A stretch of 11,632 bases of DNA from Syntrophaceae bacterium (lineage in GTDB: Bacteria > Desulfobacterota > Syntrophia > Syntrophales > UBA5619), in NCBI GenBank assembly GCA_919902745.1, contig CAKKRN010000219.1, positions 14,440 to 26,071 on the forward strand, read 5' to 3'. Under the pieces are notes generated by a model. That model made no database searches, was not told the DNA's origin, and saw only the letters and a program-made list of their open reading frames with translations. Of this stretch, positions 5,964 through 11,632 are shown piece after piece (position 1 is the first letter of the stretch; each line of letters begins with the position of its first letter). Position numbers and translations under genes: made by a program.

Positions 5964-7634
5964 GTGCCGGTAATGACAGGATCACGTTTCTTCGCGGAGG
6001 CTATGCGGGGATACGGAGTCACCCACGTGTTCTTTGTGCCCGCGATACTGCCGGCCGCCATGGCCGCCATGGACGATATGGGAGTGACCCGGATAGTAAC
6101 CCACGGCGAGACGGCCGCCGGCTACATGGCTGACGGCTACGCCAGGGCTTCCGGTAAGCCGGGCGTCTGCCTGGCCCAGGCCGTCGGTTCGGCCAACCTG
6201 GCCGCAGGCGTCCGGGATGCCTGCCTCGCTTCCTCCCCGGTCATCGCCATTAGCGGCGGTCCCCATCCCGACTCCAGATACAGACACCTTTATCAGGTCG
6301 TCGAGGATTTCCCCATGTTCGGGCCGATCACCAAGTTCAACGCCCGCGTAGATCACCCGCGCCGCCTGCCCGATCTTCTCCGCCAGGCGTTCCGAATGGC
6401 CACCTCCGGAGCGCCCGGACCGGTTCACCTGGAGATCCCGGGGCGCCATGGGGAGGCCGTGGTTCAGGAGCCGATGGATTTCGATCTGCTCTTCGAAGAA
6501 GGGTTCAGCCGCTGCCCGGCCTATCGCCCTGAGGCGGAGCCGGAGGCGGTCGCAAAAGCAGCCAGGCTTCTCACGGAGGCGCAAAAGCCGATCATTGTGG
6601 CCGGGGGAGGAGTGGCGGCTTCCCGGGCCTGGGCGGAAGTGGTTGAACTTGCCGAAAAGCTCTCCGTGCCCGTGGCCACCTCGCTTAGCGGGAAAGGGAC
6701 CATTCCCGACCATCATCCGCTCTCCGTCGGAGTGATCGGCGCCTATTCCCGCTGGTGTGCGAACAGGGCCGTGGCCGATGCGGATCTCGTCTTCTTCATC
6801 GGCTCCCGCGCCGGCGGGCATACGACGGCCAACTGGAGGATCCCTCGCCCCGGCGCAACCGTGGTGCAGTTGGATATCGATCCGGCGGAGATCGGGCGGA
6901 ACTATCCGGCGGAGGTGGGTCTGTGCGGGGACGCCAGGGCGACCCTCCGCAGGCTGATCGACGCTGTCGAAACAAAAGCGGGTGAAAAAGGCTGGCTGTC
7001 GCACATCCGGCAGATGGTCGGCGAATGGCGGTCCGAAGCGCAGCCCTTGCTGAACTCGGCTGCGACCCCCATCCGGCCGGAGCGGCTCTGCAAGGAGATC
7101 GGCGAGATCCTGCCGCCCGACGGCGTGGTCGTATCCGACACGGGCCATGCAGCGATCTGGAGTTCCACCATGATCGACTTCAAAGCGCCCGGCCAGAGGT
7201 ACCTCCGCTGCGCGGGTACGCTGGGATGGGCTTTGCCGGCGTCGATCGGAGCCAAGTGCGCCCTGCCCGACAAGCCTGTGCTCTGCTTCACGGGCGACGG
7301 CGGACTCTACTTCCACCTCTCGGAACTGGAGACGGCCGCCCGGATGGGAATCAACGTGGTCGTCGTGGTCAACAACAACCGCTCGCTCCAGCAGGTGAAG
7401 AACATCGTCGACGCCTCCTATGGAGGAAACCCCGCGGCGAAAGGGCGAGATCTCTGGATGTTCAGGGAGACGAACTTCGCGCAGATCGCTGAGAACATGG
7501 GCTGCCTGGGGCTGCGGGTCGAACGACCCGGCGACATCCGGAATGCGCTGGAGCAGGCCCTGGAGGCCGACCGGCCGGTACTGGTGGACGTCGTGACCGA
7601 TATCGAGGCGCTGCCCCAGCCGCCGTGGAGCTAA
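5964..7634 (+). CDS. Thiamine-diphosphate-dependent enzyme, acetolactate synthase / benzoylformate decarboxylase-like
   Basis: A 556-residue enzyme with the three-domain plan of the pyruvate oxidase/decarboxylase superfamily. The N-terminal pyrimidine-binding domain (about 1-170) has the catalytic Glu49 in HGETAAGYMADGYAR. The central domain spans about 190-345, with QLDIDPAEIGRNYP at its end. The C-terminal domain carries the ThDP/Mg motif GDG (444-446) through NNN (470-472). Start: GTG at 5964, with GGAGG 8 bases upstream; the in-frame ATG at 5817 would put the promoter inside the gene, and the ATG at 5973 is too far from the ribosome site. Superfamily members decarboxylate 2-oxoacids or join their acyl unit to an acceptor; the exact substrate cannot be read. 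Lacking a regulatory subunit gene nearby and sitting beside dehydrogenases and a carboxylate transporter, it is more likely catabolic than a biosynthetic IlvB. The gene is visibly richer in G+C than the cytochrome operon. Confidence 0.9.
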   Translation: MPVMTGSRFFAEAMRGYGVTHVFFVPAILPAAMAAMDDMGVTRIVTHGETAAGYMADGYARASGKPGVCLAQAVGSANLAAGVRDACLASSPVIAISGGPHPDSRYRHLYQVVEDFPMFGPITKFNARVDHPRRLPDLLRQAFRMATSGAPGPVHLEIPGRHGEAVVQEPMDFDLLFEEGFSRCPAYRPEAEPEAVAKAARLLTEAQKPIIVAGGGVAASRAWAEVVELAEKLSVPVATSLSGKGTIPDHHPLSVGVIGAYSRWCANRAVADADLVFFIGSRAGGHTTANWRIPRPGATVVQLDIDPAEIGRNYPAEVGLCGDARATLRRLIDAVETKAGEKGWLSHIRQMVGEWRSEAQPLLNSAATPIRPERLCKEIGEILPPDGVVVSDTGHAAIWSSTMIDFKAPGQRYLRCAGTLGWALPASIGAKCALPDKPVLCFTGDGGLYFHLSELETAARMGINVVVVVNNNRSLQQVKNIVDASYGGNPAAKGRDLWMFRETNFAQIAENMGCLGLRVERPGDIRNALEQALEADRPVLVDVVTDIEALPQPPWS

Positions 7635-7796
7635 TCCGGGGCCGCTGGGCGGCCGGGAATGCCAACGGCAAAGGCGCCCCTCGCCACCGGGATGGGGAAA
7701 GGTGAAGCGGCGGTAAAACGCCTATCCGCAACTGCCACCCGGAAGGCGACTGACCGCCGGCAAGGCCTTCAAAATATCGCAAGAGAGGTGCTCCTG
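7635..7796 (+). promoter_or_regulatory. Structured leader/spacer, possible riboswitch-like RNA
   Basis: The 162 bases between the ThDP stop and the dehydrogenase ATG are dense in short complementary segments. GGCG/CGCC (7709-7712 with 7719-7722) encloses the loop GTAAAA, GCC/GGC pairs at 7661-7669, CCCC (7677-7680) can pair with GGGG (7694-7697), GGTG (7701-7704) with CACC (7736-7739), and GGCG/CGCC closes a hairpin at 7745-7758. The order GGTGAA, A-rich hairpin loop, CCGCAACTG, then GACTGACCGCCGG recalls the core and B12 box of cobalamin riboswitches, but the box lacks one base and mismatches several others. This is a suggestion only. AGAGG (7784-7788) is the ribosome site of the next gene. 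No terminator with a U-run is seen. Confidence 0.3.
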
Positions 7797-8879
7797 ATGC
7801 CGGGTACAACAACGTCGGTGGTCGTCGTCAGGCCCCAACGAATGGAGACCTGGGAGTTTCCGCTCCCCGATGTCGGGTCCAGGGACCTGCTCCTTCAGGT
7901 CGAGATGGTGGGGATCTGCGGCTCAGAACCCAAGAAGTACATGGGGACATCGGTCTGGAACCCGCCCTATCCCGTGATCCTCGGGCACGAAATGGTAGGG
8001 TTCGTCCAGGAGATCGGAGTGGAGGCCACCCGGCGTTACCAGGTGGCGGTCGGAGACCGAATCGTCGTAGAGCCGTACCTTTCATGCGGATGGTGTGAAT
8101 TCTGCTCCACGGGCCACTATCAGCTTTGTGTGAACAGGCGCGTCTACGGCACGAGCGATTCCTGCACGACACCGCCCCACCTCTTCGGCGGATACGGCCG
8201 GCACCTCTTTGTCTCCTGGGGCTCCAAGGTCCACAAGATCCGGCCGGATGTGCCGCCGGAAGCGGCTCATCTTGCCAGCGTCATTGGAAACGGCATCCGC
8301 TGGGTCAGGACGAAAGGGCAAGTGCAGTTCCTGGAGAGCGTTGTCATCGTTGGCCCCGGCGCCCAGGGACTCGCGAGCGTCATAAGCGCGGTGGAATCCG
8401 GCGCCGAGCCGATAGTGGCGGTTGGACTCGCCAAGGATCGCAAACGGCTGGCCCTTGCGGCCGAGTTCGGCGCTCACCACACGCTGGTCGCCGACGAGGT
8501 CGATGTGGTGGAAGCGGTCCGGGATATCACCTCCGGCAAGATGGCCTCCGTCGTCGTCGAGTGCACCGGCACAGCGCCTGGCATGAACCTGGCTTTGGAC
8601 CTGGCCAGACCCCTCGGCAGGGTGTCTCTGCCGGGGCTTCCCCACGCCGGGCAGCAAGTCCCGCTGCTGATGGAGAAGGTGGTCCTGAAGGAGCTGACCC
8701 TGCGGGGCGCCTTAGGCCAGGTGGCCGAGGTGGCGGACGCGGTGAAGCTCATCAACTCTCGCAGATACCCTGTCGAGAAGATCACGACCCACGTCTTCCC
8801 GCTGGAAGAGGCCGAGAAGGGAATGAAGCTGTTCATGAGCGGCGATCCGGACTGTATCCGGGTGGCCCTGAGACCGTAA
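7797..8879 (+). CDS. Zinc-dependent medium-chain alcohol dehydrogenase family protein
   Basis: A 360-residue NAD(P)-dependent dehydrogenase of the MDR superfamily, near normal family length. Catalytic zinc ligands are Cys41 (GICGSE), His64 and Glu65 (GHE). The structural zinc loop is complete: Cys97, 100, 103 and 111. The Rossmann motif is GPGAQG at 186-191. The usual CGxDxH motif reads CGSEPK here, so the proton-relay histidine is replaced by lysine, as in some branches of the family. The end of the second Rossmann strand reads VGLAKDRKRL without the usual Asp, so cofactor preference is uncertain. Start at ATG 7797 because AGAGG lies 8 bases upstream; an ATG at 7659 would put the structured spacer inside the protein. 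Probably co-transcribed with the ThDP gene. It may act on the alcohol or aldehyde side of that enzyme's reaction; substrate unknown. Confidence 0.9.
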   Translation: MPGTTTSVVVVRPQRMETWEFPLPDVGSRDLLLQVEMVGICGSEPKKYMGTSVWNPPYPVILGHEMVGFVQEIGVEATRRYQVAVGDRIVVEPYLSCGWCEFCSTGHYQLCVNRRVYGTSDSCTTPPHLFGGYGRHLFVSWGSKVHKIRPDVPPEAAHLASVIGNGIRWVRTKGQVQFLESVVIVGPGAQGLASVISAVESGAEPIVAVGLAKDRKRLALAAEFGAHHTLVADEVDVVEAVRDITSGKMASVVVECTGTAPGMNLALDLARPLGRVSLPGLPHAGQQVPLLMEKVVLKELTLRGALGQVAEVADAVKLINSRRYPVEKITTHVFPLEEAEKGMKLFMSGDPDCIRVALRP

Positions 8880-8905
8880 GACCGCCGCTTCCCTGAAGTT
8901 TCCCC

Positions 8906-8920
8906 GGCGAAATATTCGCC
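8906..8920 (+). terminator. Weak hairpin after the zinc dehydrogenase gene
   Basis: GGCGAA (8906-8911) and TTCGCC (8915-8920) form a six-pair stem with loop ATA, 27 bases after the stop, followed by a pyrimidine-rich tract without a clean T-run. It may be a weak terminator or an mRNA 3' stabiliser. The rest of 8880-9092 is AT-richer than the genes; I found no convincing promoter for the next gene there. Confidence 0.3.
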
Positions 8921-9092
8921 ATTCTCTCCCCCTTTACATGGCAGGCCGTTTGGCAGCTTGAGTTAAACGGTTTATTTTCGGCTCATCCGGTTCTTACGTA
9001 TATCTTCCTGTTATCAATAGAAATGAGATTTCAGAAGATAGAAAAGCTTTCAAGTGGTTATCAATAAAATGACGGCGGCAAGGAGGGTAACG

Positions 9093-10106
9093 TTGGGAAA
9101 AAAGAGAGCCATAGTTGCACGGGTTGAAAAGGCAGCGATTGCCTCACCCCTGTCGGATGAAGCCGAGGTGATCCAAAAGGCGGGTATCGATCTGATGGAC
9201 ATCGACGCCGCCAACGAGGATGAGATCATCGCGAAGGCCAGAGAGGCCGATGTCCTCTTTACCGTAAGGGCGGCCTTCACACGCCGTGTTTTTGAGAACC
9301 TGCCCAAGCTGCAAGCGGTCGTCCGCTGCGGTATCGGTTATGACAACATCGACGTCGATGGCGCAACCGACAACCATGTCCTGGTCGTTAACATTCCCGA
9401 CTTCTGCTTCGAGGAGGTCTCCAACCATGCGATCGTCCTGCTGATGGCCTGCGCCAAGAAGCTGGTGCGGATGAACCACCTCCTCAAGAGCGACGGCTGG
9501 GGAGCAAGCCGCCGGATCATGGAACCCATGGGCTCCATCTGCGGGCAGACCCTCGGCATCGTCGGCTGCGGCAACATCGGCCGTATGACTGCCCGAAAAG
9601 CGCGCTGCTTCGGCCTGAATGTGATCGGCCATGACCCCTATGTCGACCGGAATCTGGCCAGCGAATCGGGTATTGCCCTGAAGAGCCTGCCCGAGGTGAT
9701 GGCGGAATCCGATTATGTCTCGCTTCATCCCTGCCTCAATCAAGAGACCTTCCATCTGATCGGCGACAAGGAACTCCATCTGATGAAGCCGAGTGCCTAC
9801 ATCATCAATACGTCCCGCGGTTCGGTTGTTGATGAGCCTGCCCTCATCAGGGTTCTTCAGGATAAAAGGATCGCCGGCGCCGGTATCGATGTCTTTGAGA
9901 AAGATCCGATTGATCCGGACAACCCCTTGCTGAAAATGGACAATGTCATCGTGACGCCGCACTCGGCATTTTACTGTGATGCCTCCTTCAAGCGGCTAAG
10001 AATCAGTGTGGGACAGGAGGCCGTTCGTGTCGCCCAGGGCAGGTGGCCCAAGAACGTGGTCAATAAAGATGTCAAACCAAAGGTCAACCTGGTCAGGGAG
10101 GGTTAG
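9093..10106 (+). CDS. D-2-hydroxyacid dehydrogenase, CtBP-like group
   Basis: A 337-residue NAD-dependent dehydrogenase of the D-isomer-specific 2-hydroxyacid family, which interconverts 2-hydroxyacids and 2-oxoacids. Seen: a substrate-binding half with RCGIGYDNIDV and NIPDFCFEEVSNHA (the latter typical of the C-terminal-binding-protein-like branch), the Rossmann motif GCGNIG near residues 158-163, catalytic Arg242 (NTSRG) and catalytic His290 (TPHSAF). The position that aligns with the catalytic Glu of E. coli SerA (TEP) is Asp271 (KDP) here. Start: TTG at 9093 with AAGGAGG ending 6 bases upstream; the in-frame ATGs at 9054 and 9069 have no ribosome site, and the longer form would contain the Shine-Dalgarno. 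It lies between the zinc dehydrogenase and transporter genes and may feed a 2-oxoacid to the ThDP enzyme. Confidence 0.9.
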   Translation: MGKKRAIVARVEKAAIASPLSDEAEVIQKAGIDLMDIDAANEDEIIAKAREADVLFTVRAAFTRRVFENLPKLQAVVRCGIGYDNIDVDGATDNHVLVVNIPDFCFEEVSNHAIVLLMACAKKLVRMNHLLKSDGWGASRRIMEPMGSICGQTLGIVGCGNIGRMTARKARCFGLNVIGHDPYVDRNLASESGIALKSLPEVMAESDYVSLHPCLNQETFHLIGDKELHLMKPSAYIINTSRGSVVDEPALIRVLQDKRIAGAGIDVFEKDPIDPDNPLLKMDNVIVTPHSAFYCDASFKRLRISVGQEAVRVAQGRWPKNVVNKDVKPKVNLVREG

Positions 10107-10191
10107 TACGGAGGGATGAACGACGAACCGCCGACACCTTCCTTTTCTGAATCGCCTCTATTGCAAAGCAGCAAGCCGTGATAAAATCTCC

Positions 10192-10220
10192 TTGACTTGC
10201 AAGGCCCGCCTTCGTATCCT
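10192..10220 (+). promoter_or_regulatory. Promoter of the solute-binding-protein gene (copy 2 of a repeated promoter)
   Basis: TTGACT (10192-10197), a 17-base spacer and TATCCT (10215-10220) form a good -35/-10 pair 75 bases before the ATG at 10295. The segment 10183-10231 matches 5874-5922 at 40 of 49 positions. The leader from 10221 to the ribosome site holds no gene. The upstream spacer from 10107 shows no clear terminator for the hydroxyacid dehydrogenase gene. Confidence 0.72.
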
Positions 10221-10294
10221 TCGCCGGCGGATCAACGGATTCTTTACCGATGCTACAGGTTGTTATCCCTTTAATGCAAGAAGGAGGAACGTCT

Positions 10295-11296
10295 ATGCTC
10301 AAGAGAACCGGATGTGCAGTCGCGGTGTTTCTAACAGTAGCCCTCGCAACGAACGTCTTTGCCCAGGGAACGTCGGCCAAGGTTGACTATCCCAAAAAGC
10401 CTATCAATACGCTGATCGGCTTTGCCCCCGGAGGGGGGAGCGACGTGATGATCTCCATGATCAGGCCGCACCTCGAAAAAGCACTGAAGACCACCTTCGT
10501 CCCGGTATACAAACCCGGGTCCGGCAGCGACATCGCCCTGATGGAGCTGGCCACGTCCAAACCCGACGGCTACACAGTCGTCATCTCCTGCACTCCTCAA
10601 GTTCCCATCAACGCGTACGTCCGGGAAGCCGGCTATAAAATCCCCGACTTCGCCTTTGTCGCCAACGTGGTCACAGACCCCGGTGTTTTTGTGGTCCGGG
10701 CGGAAAGCCCGTATAAAACGATGGCCGACGTCATCAAGGCTGCCAAGGAAAAACCGGGAACCCTCAGCGTGGGCGTCTCTTCGGCGCCCGGGGATGACTG
10801 GTTTGCGATGCACTTGTTCGAAGGGGCGACGCAGATCAAACTCAATATCGTCCCCTTCTCGGGAGACGGCCCTTCCTGGCAGGCTGCGCTGGCCGGCCAC
10901 ATCGACGCCACCTCCAATAACCTGGGCATCGTCTACCCCCAGCTCCGGGCGGGCAAGCTCCGGGCTCTGGCGATCATGACCGATAAACGTTCCCCGATCG
11001 TTCCCGATGTCCCCACCTTCAAGGAGCTCGGATACAACTTCACCAGCGGCTCGTCGCGGGGATTCACCATGCCCAAGAACACGCCCAAGGCCATCATCGA
11101 CATCTTTGCGGACGCCGTCAAGCAGGTGATGAATACCGAGGAGTTCAAGGCGAACGCTCTGAAGACGGCCTTCCCGTCCGATTACCAGGGGCCGGAAGAA
11201 TACGCCGCCTACATCAAGACGCTGGACACGATCTATAGACCCCTCTGGGACAAATACGGGAAATCACCGGACGCCGCTGCGCCAAAGGCAAAATAG
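10295..11296 (+). CDS. tctC: Periplasmic solute-binding protein of a tripartite tricarboxylate transporter (TctC/Bug family)
   Basis: A 333-residue Bug-type receptor, the normal length. Residues 1-24 are a Sec signal peptide (MLKRTGCAVAVFLTVALA, ending VFA before QG). The mature part opens with the family signature YPKKPINTLIGFAPGGGSDV, followed by the second ligand loop KPGSGSD and KPDGYTVV; the usual GAGG loop is varied to GSGS. These proteins bind an organic acid, usually a carboxylate, in the periplasm and hand it to the TctA/TctB membrane permease. Start at ATG 10295 because AAGGAGG lies 7 bases upstream and the signal peptide begins there; the ATG at 10250 is rejected. TctB follows after a hairpin-containing 161-base spacer. 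Bug paralogs are numerous, so the symbol states family and context, not citrate as substrate. Confidence 0.92.
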   Translation: MLKRTGCAVAVFLTVALATNVFAQGTSAKVDYPKKPINTLIGFAPGGGSDVMISMIRPHLEKALKTTFVPVYKPGSGSDIALMELATSKPDGYTVVISCTPQVPINAYVREAGYKIPDFAFVANVVTDPGVFVVRAESPYKTMADVIKAAKEKPGTLSVGVSSAPGDDWFAMHLFEGATQIKLNIVPFSGDGPSWQAALAGHIDATSNNLGIVYPQLRAGKLRALAIMTDKRSPIVPDVPTFKELGYNFTSGSSRGFTMPKNTPKAIIDIFADAVKQVMNTEEFKANALKTAFPSDYQGPEEYAAYIKTLDTIYRPLWDKYGKSPDAAAPKAK

Positions 11297-11301
11297 CTTC
11301 T

Positions 11302-11342
11302 CGGCAAGCGGGGAAGGCCGTTCCGGTCTTTCCCGCTTGCCG
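11302..11342 (+). terminator. Strong intercistronic hairpin between the tctC-like and tctB-like genes
   Basis: Left arm 11302-11319 and right arm 11325-11342 pair over 18 positions, two of them G-U, around the five-base loop GTTCC. No T-run follows, so it is more likely a processing or mRNA-stabilising hairpin than a full terminator. It starts 5 bases after the binding-protein stop, which fits the common arrangement where the receptor is made in excess over the membrane subunits. Confidence 0.65.
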
Positions 11343-11419
11343 ATTTACCGGTGATGGCGCCACCTTCCATACCCCTCTGCAACGTTTCTGTAGGTGAAGG
11401 TGCCCTGAAATTCAGTTGT

Positions 11420-11439
11420 GGAGGGCTTCTCCGTTTTTT
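11420..11439 (+). terminator. Weak attenuator-like hairpin with T-run before the tctB-like gene
   Basis: GGAG (11420-11423) and CTCC (11429-11432) form a short stem around GGCTT, followed by G and six T (11434-11439). The four-pair stem is weak on its own, but its position 18 bases before the tctB start, after the strong 11302-11342 hairpin, suggests partial termination that would lower permease expression. Confidence 0.3.
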
Positions 11440-11457
11440 AGCAAAAGAGGTGCTCAC

Positions 11458-11632
11458 GTGAAGATCGGTTCGATAGTGTTCGCGGGATTGATCCTTGCGG
11501 TCGGTCTGGTCTATGAGATCATGGCCCTGAACATGCCACGGGGCCGCCTTTCCTACCCGGGTCCCGGTCTTTTTCCCATGGGCATCGGCATATTTATTAT
11601 TGCGACGGCGCTGGGGTGCCTCCTCCAGGAAG
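11458..11632 (+). CDS. tctB: TctB-family small membrane subunit of the TTT transporter (partial, runs off the window)
   Basis: The reading frame starts at GTG 11458, preceded by GAGG 7 bases upstream, and is open for 58 codons to the window end. The N-terminus has a hydrophobic helix (about residues 5-22), then GRLSYPGPGLFPMGIG, the loop typical of TctB proteins, and the beginning of a second helix (about 41-55). TctB is the small, roughly four-helix permease component that works with TctA. The ten bases AGAGGTGCTC in front of this gene also precede the zinc dehydrogenase start (7784-7793), probably only similar ribosome sites. The assignment rests on the short visible part plus its position after a TctC-type gene. 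Confidence 0.8.
   Translation, partial: MKIGSIVFAGLILAVGLVYEIMALNMPRGRLSYPGPGLFPMGIGIFIIATALGCLLQE

Noticed and set aside
5617..5985. Minus-strand open frame of 122 codons in the divergent spacer
   Set aside because: It crosses the ThDP promoter and start, has no ribosome site or family features, and competes with another open frame on the same strand. Kept only as a note on a possible repeat.
5982..7316. Long minus-strand frame of 444 codons opposite the ThDP gene
   Set aside because: It is a shadow of the GC-rich codon pattern of the real gene; its translation is low-complexity (Gly, Arg, Asp, His) and has no recognisable domain.
5964..7634. ThDP enzyme as sulfopyruvate decarboxylase
   Set aside because: Sulfopyruvate decarboxylases are shorter, two-domain or split proteins; this one has the full central domain.
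8939..8960. Possible sigma-54 promoter (TGGCAG ... TTTGGCA) before the hydroxyacid dehydrogenase
   Set aside because: The GG and GC elements are separated by 11 bases instead of the required 10, and the flanking bases do not match the consensus.
9054..9092. ATG starts at 9054 and 9069 for the hydroxyacid dehydrogenase
   Set aside because: Neither has a ribosome site, and AAGGAGG lies correctly spaced before TTG 9093, inside the longer version.
10116..10181. Short frame of 21 codons after GGAGG behind the hydroxyacid dehydrogenase gene
   Set aside because: The ribosome site is only one base from the ATG and the peptide has no recognisable feature.
1..11632. CRISPR array, tRNA, rRNA, prophage or transposase genes
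   Set aside because: No regularly spaced repeats, cloverleaf-like segment or recombinase frame was found on either strand.

Overview
The window looks like a chromosomal segment of an anaerobic bacterium that respires with multiheme cytochromes, most likely a deltaproteobacterium (Desulfobacterota, perhaps a syntroph or sulfate reducer). This rests on gene content only: two periplasm-facing cytochrome c / Tat-exported ferredoxin / NrfD membrane modules, next to a catabolic cluster with a tripartite tricarboxylate (TTT) transporter. No rRNA, tRNA, CRISPR array, transposase or integrase was seen.

Layout. Positions 1-151 hold a small palindromic REP/MITE-like element, flanked by two copies of a 32-bp sequence that is also the 3' end of the adjacent gene. 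Positions 110-5537 (minus strand) are one tightly packed six-gene operon, read from right to left: tetraheme cytochrome c, four-cluster ferredoxin with Tat signal, NrfD-type membrane protein, octaheme membrane-anchored cytochrome c, a second four-cluster Tat ferredoxin, and a second NrfD protein. The same three-gene order (cytochrome, FeS, NrfD) occurs twice. No molybdopterin or other catalytic subunit lies in the window, so the products are best read as quinone-linked electron-transfer complexes connecting the menaquinone pool with periplasmic c-type hemes.

Positions 5538-5963 are a divergent intergenic region with a candidate promoter on each strand. The plus strand then carries a three-domain thiamine-diphosphate enzyme (5964-7634), a 162-nt spacer that looks like a structured RNA leader, a zinc-dependent medium-chain alcohol dehydrogenase (7797-8879), a D-2-hydroxyacid dehydrogenase of the CtBP-like group starting at TTG (9093-10106), a TctC/Bug-type periplasmic solute-binding protein (10295-11296), and the first 58 codons of a TctB-type membrane subunit (11458 to the window edge). 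TctA would be expected further downstream.

Working model (inference): an organic acid is captured by the TTT system. A 2-hydroxyacid is oxidised to a 2-oxoacid by the D-2-hydroxyacid dehydrogenase, the 2-oxoacid is decarboxylated or ligated by the ThDP enzyme, and the resulting aldehyde or carbonyl is handled by the zinc dehydrogenase. The best evidence that transporter and enzymes belong together is a nearly duplicated 49-bp promoter segment (-35, 17-bp spacer, -10) in front of both the ThDP gene and the solute-binding-protein gene. The substrate cannot be deduced from the sequence.
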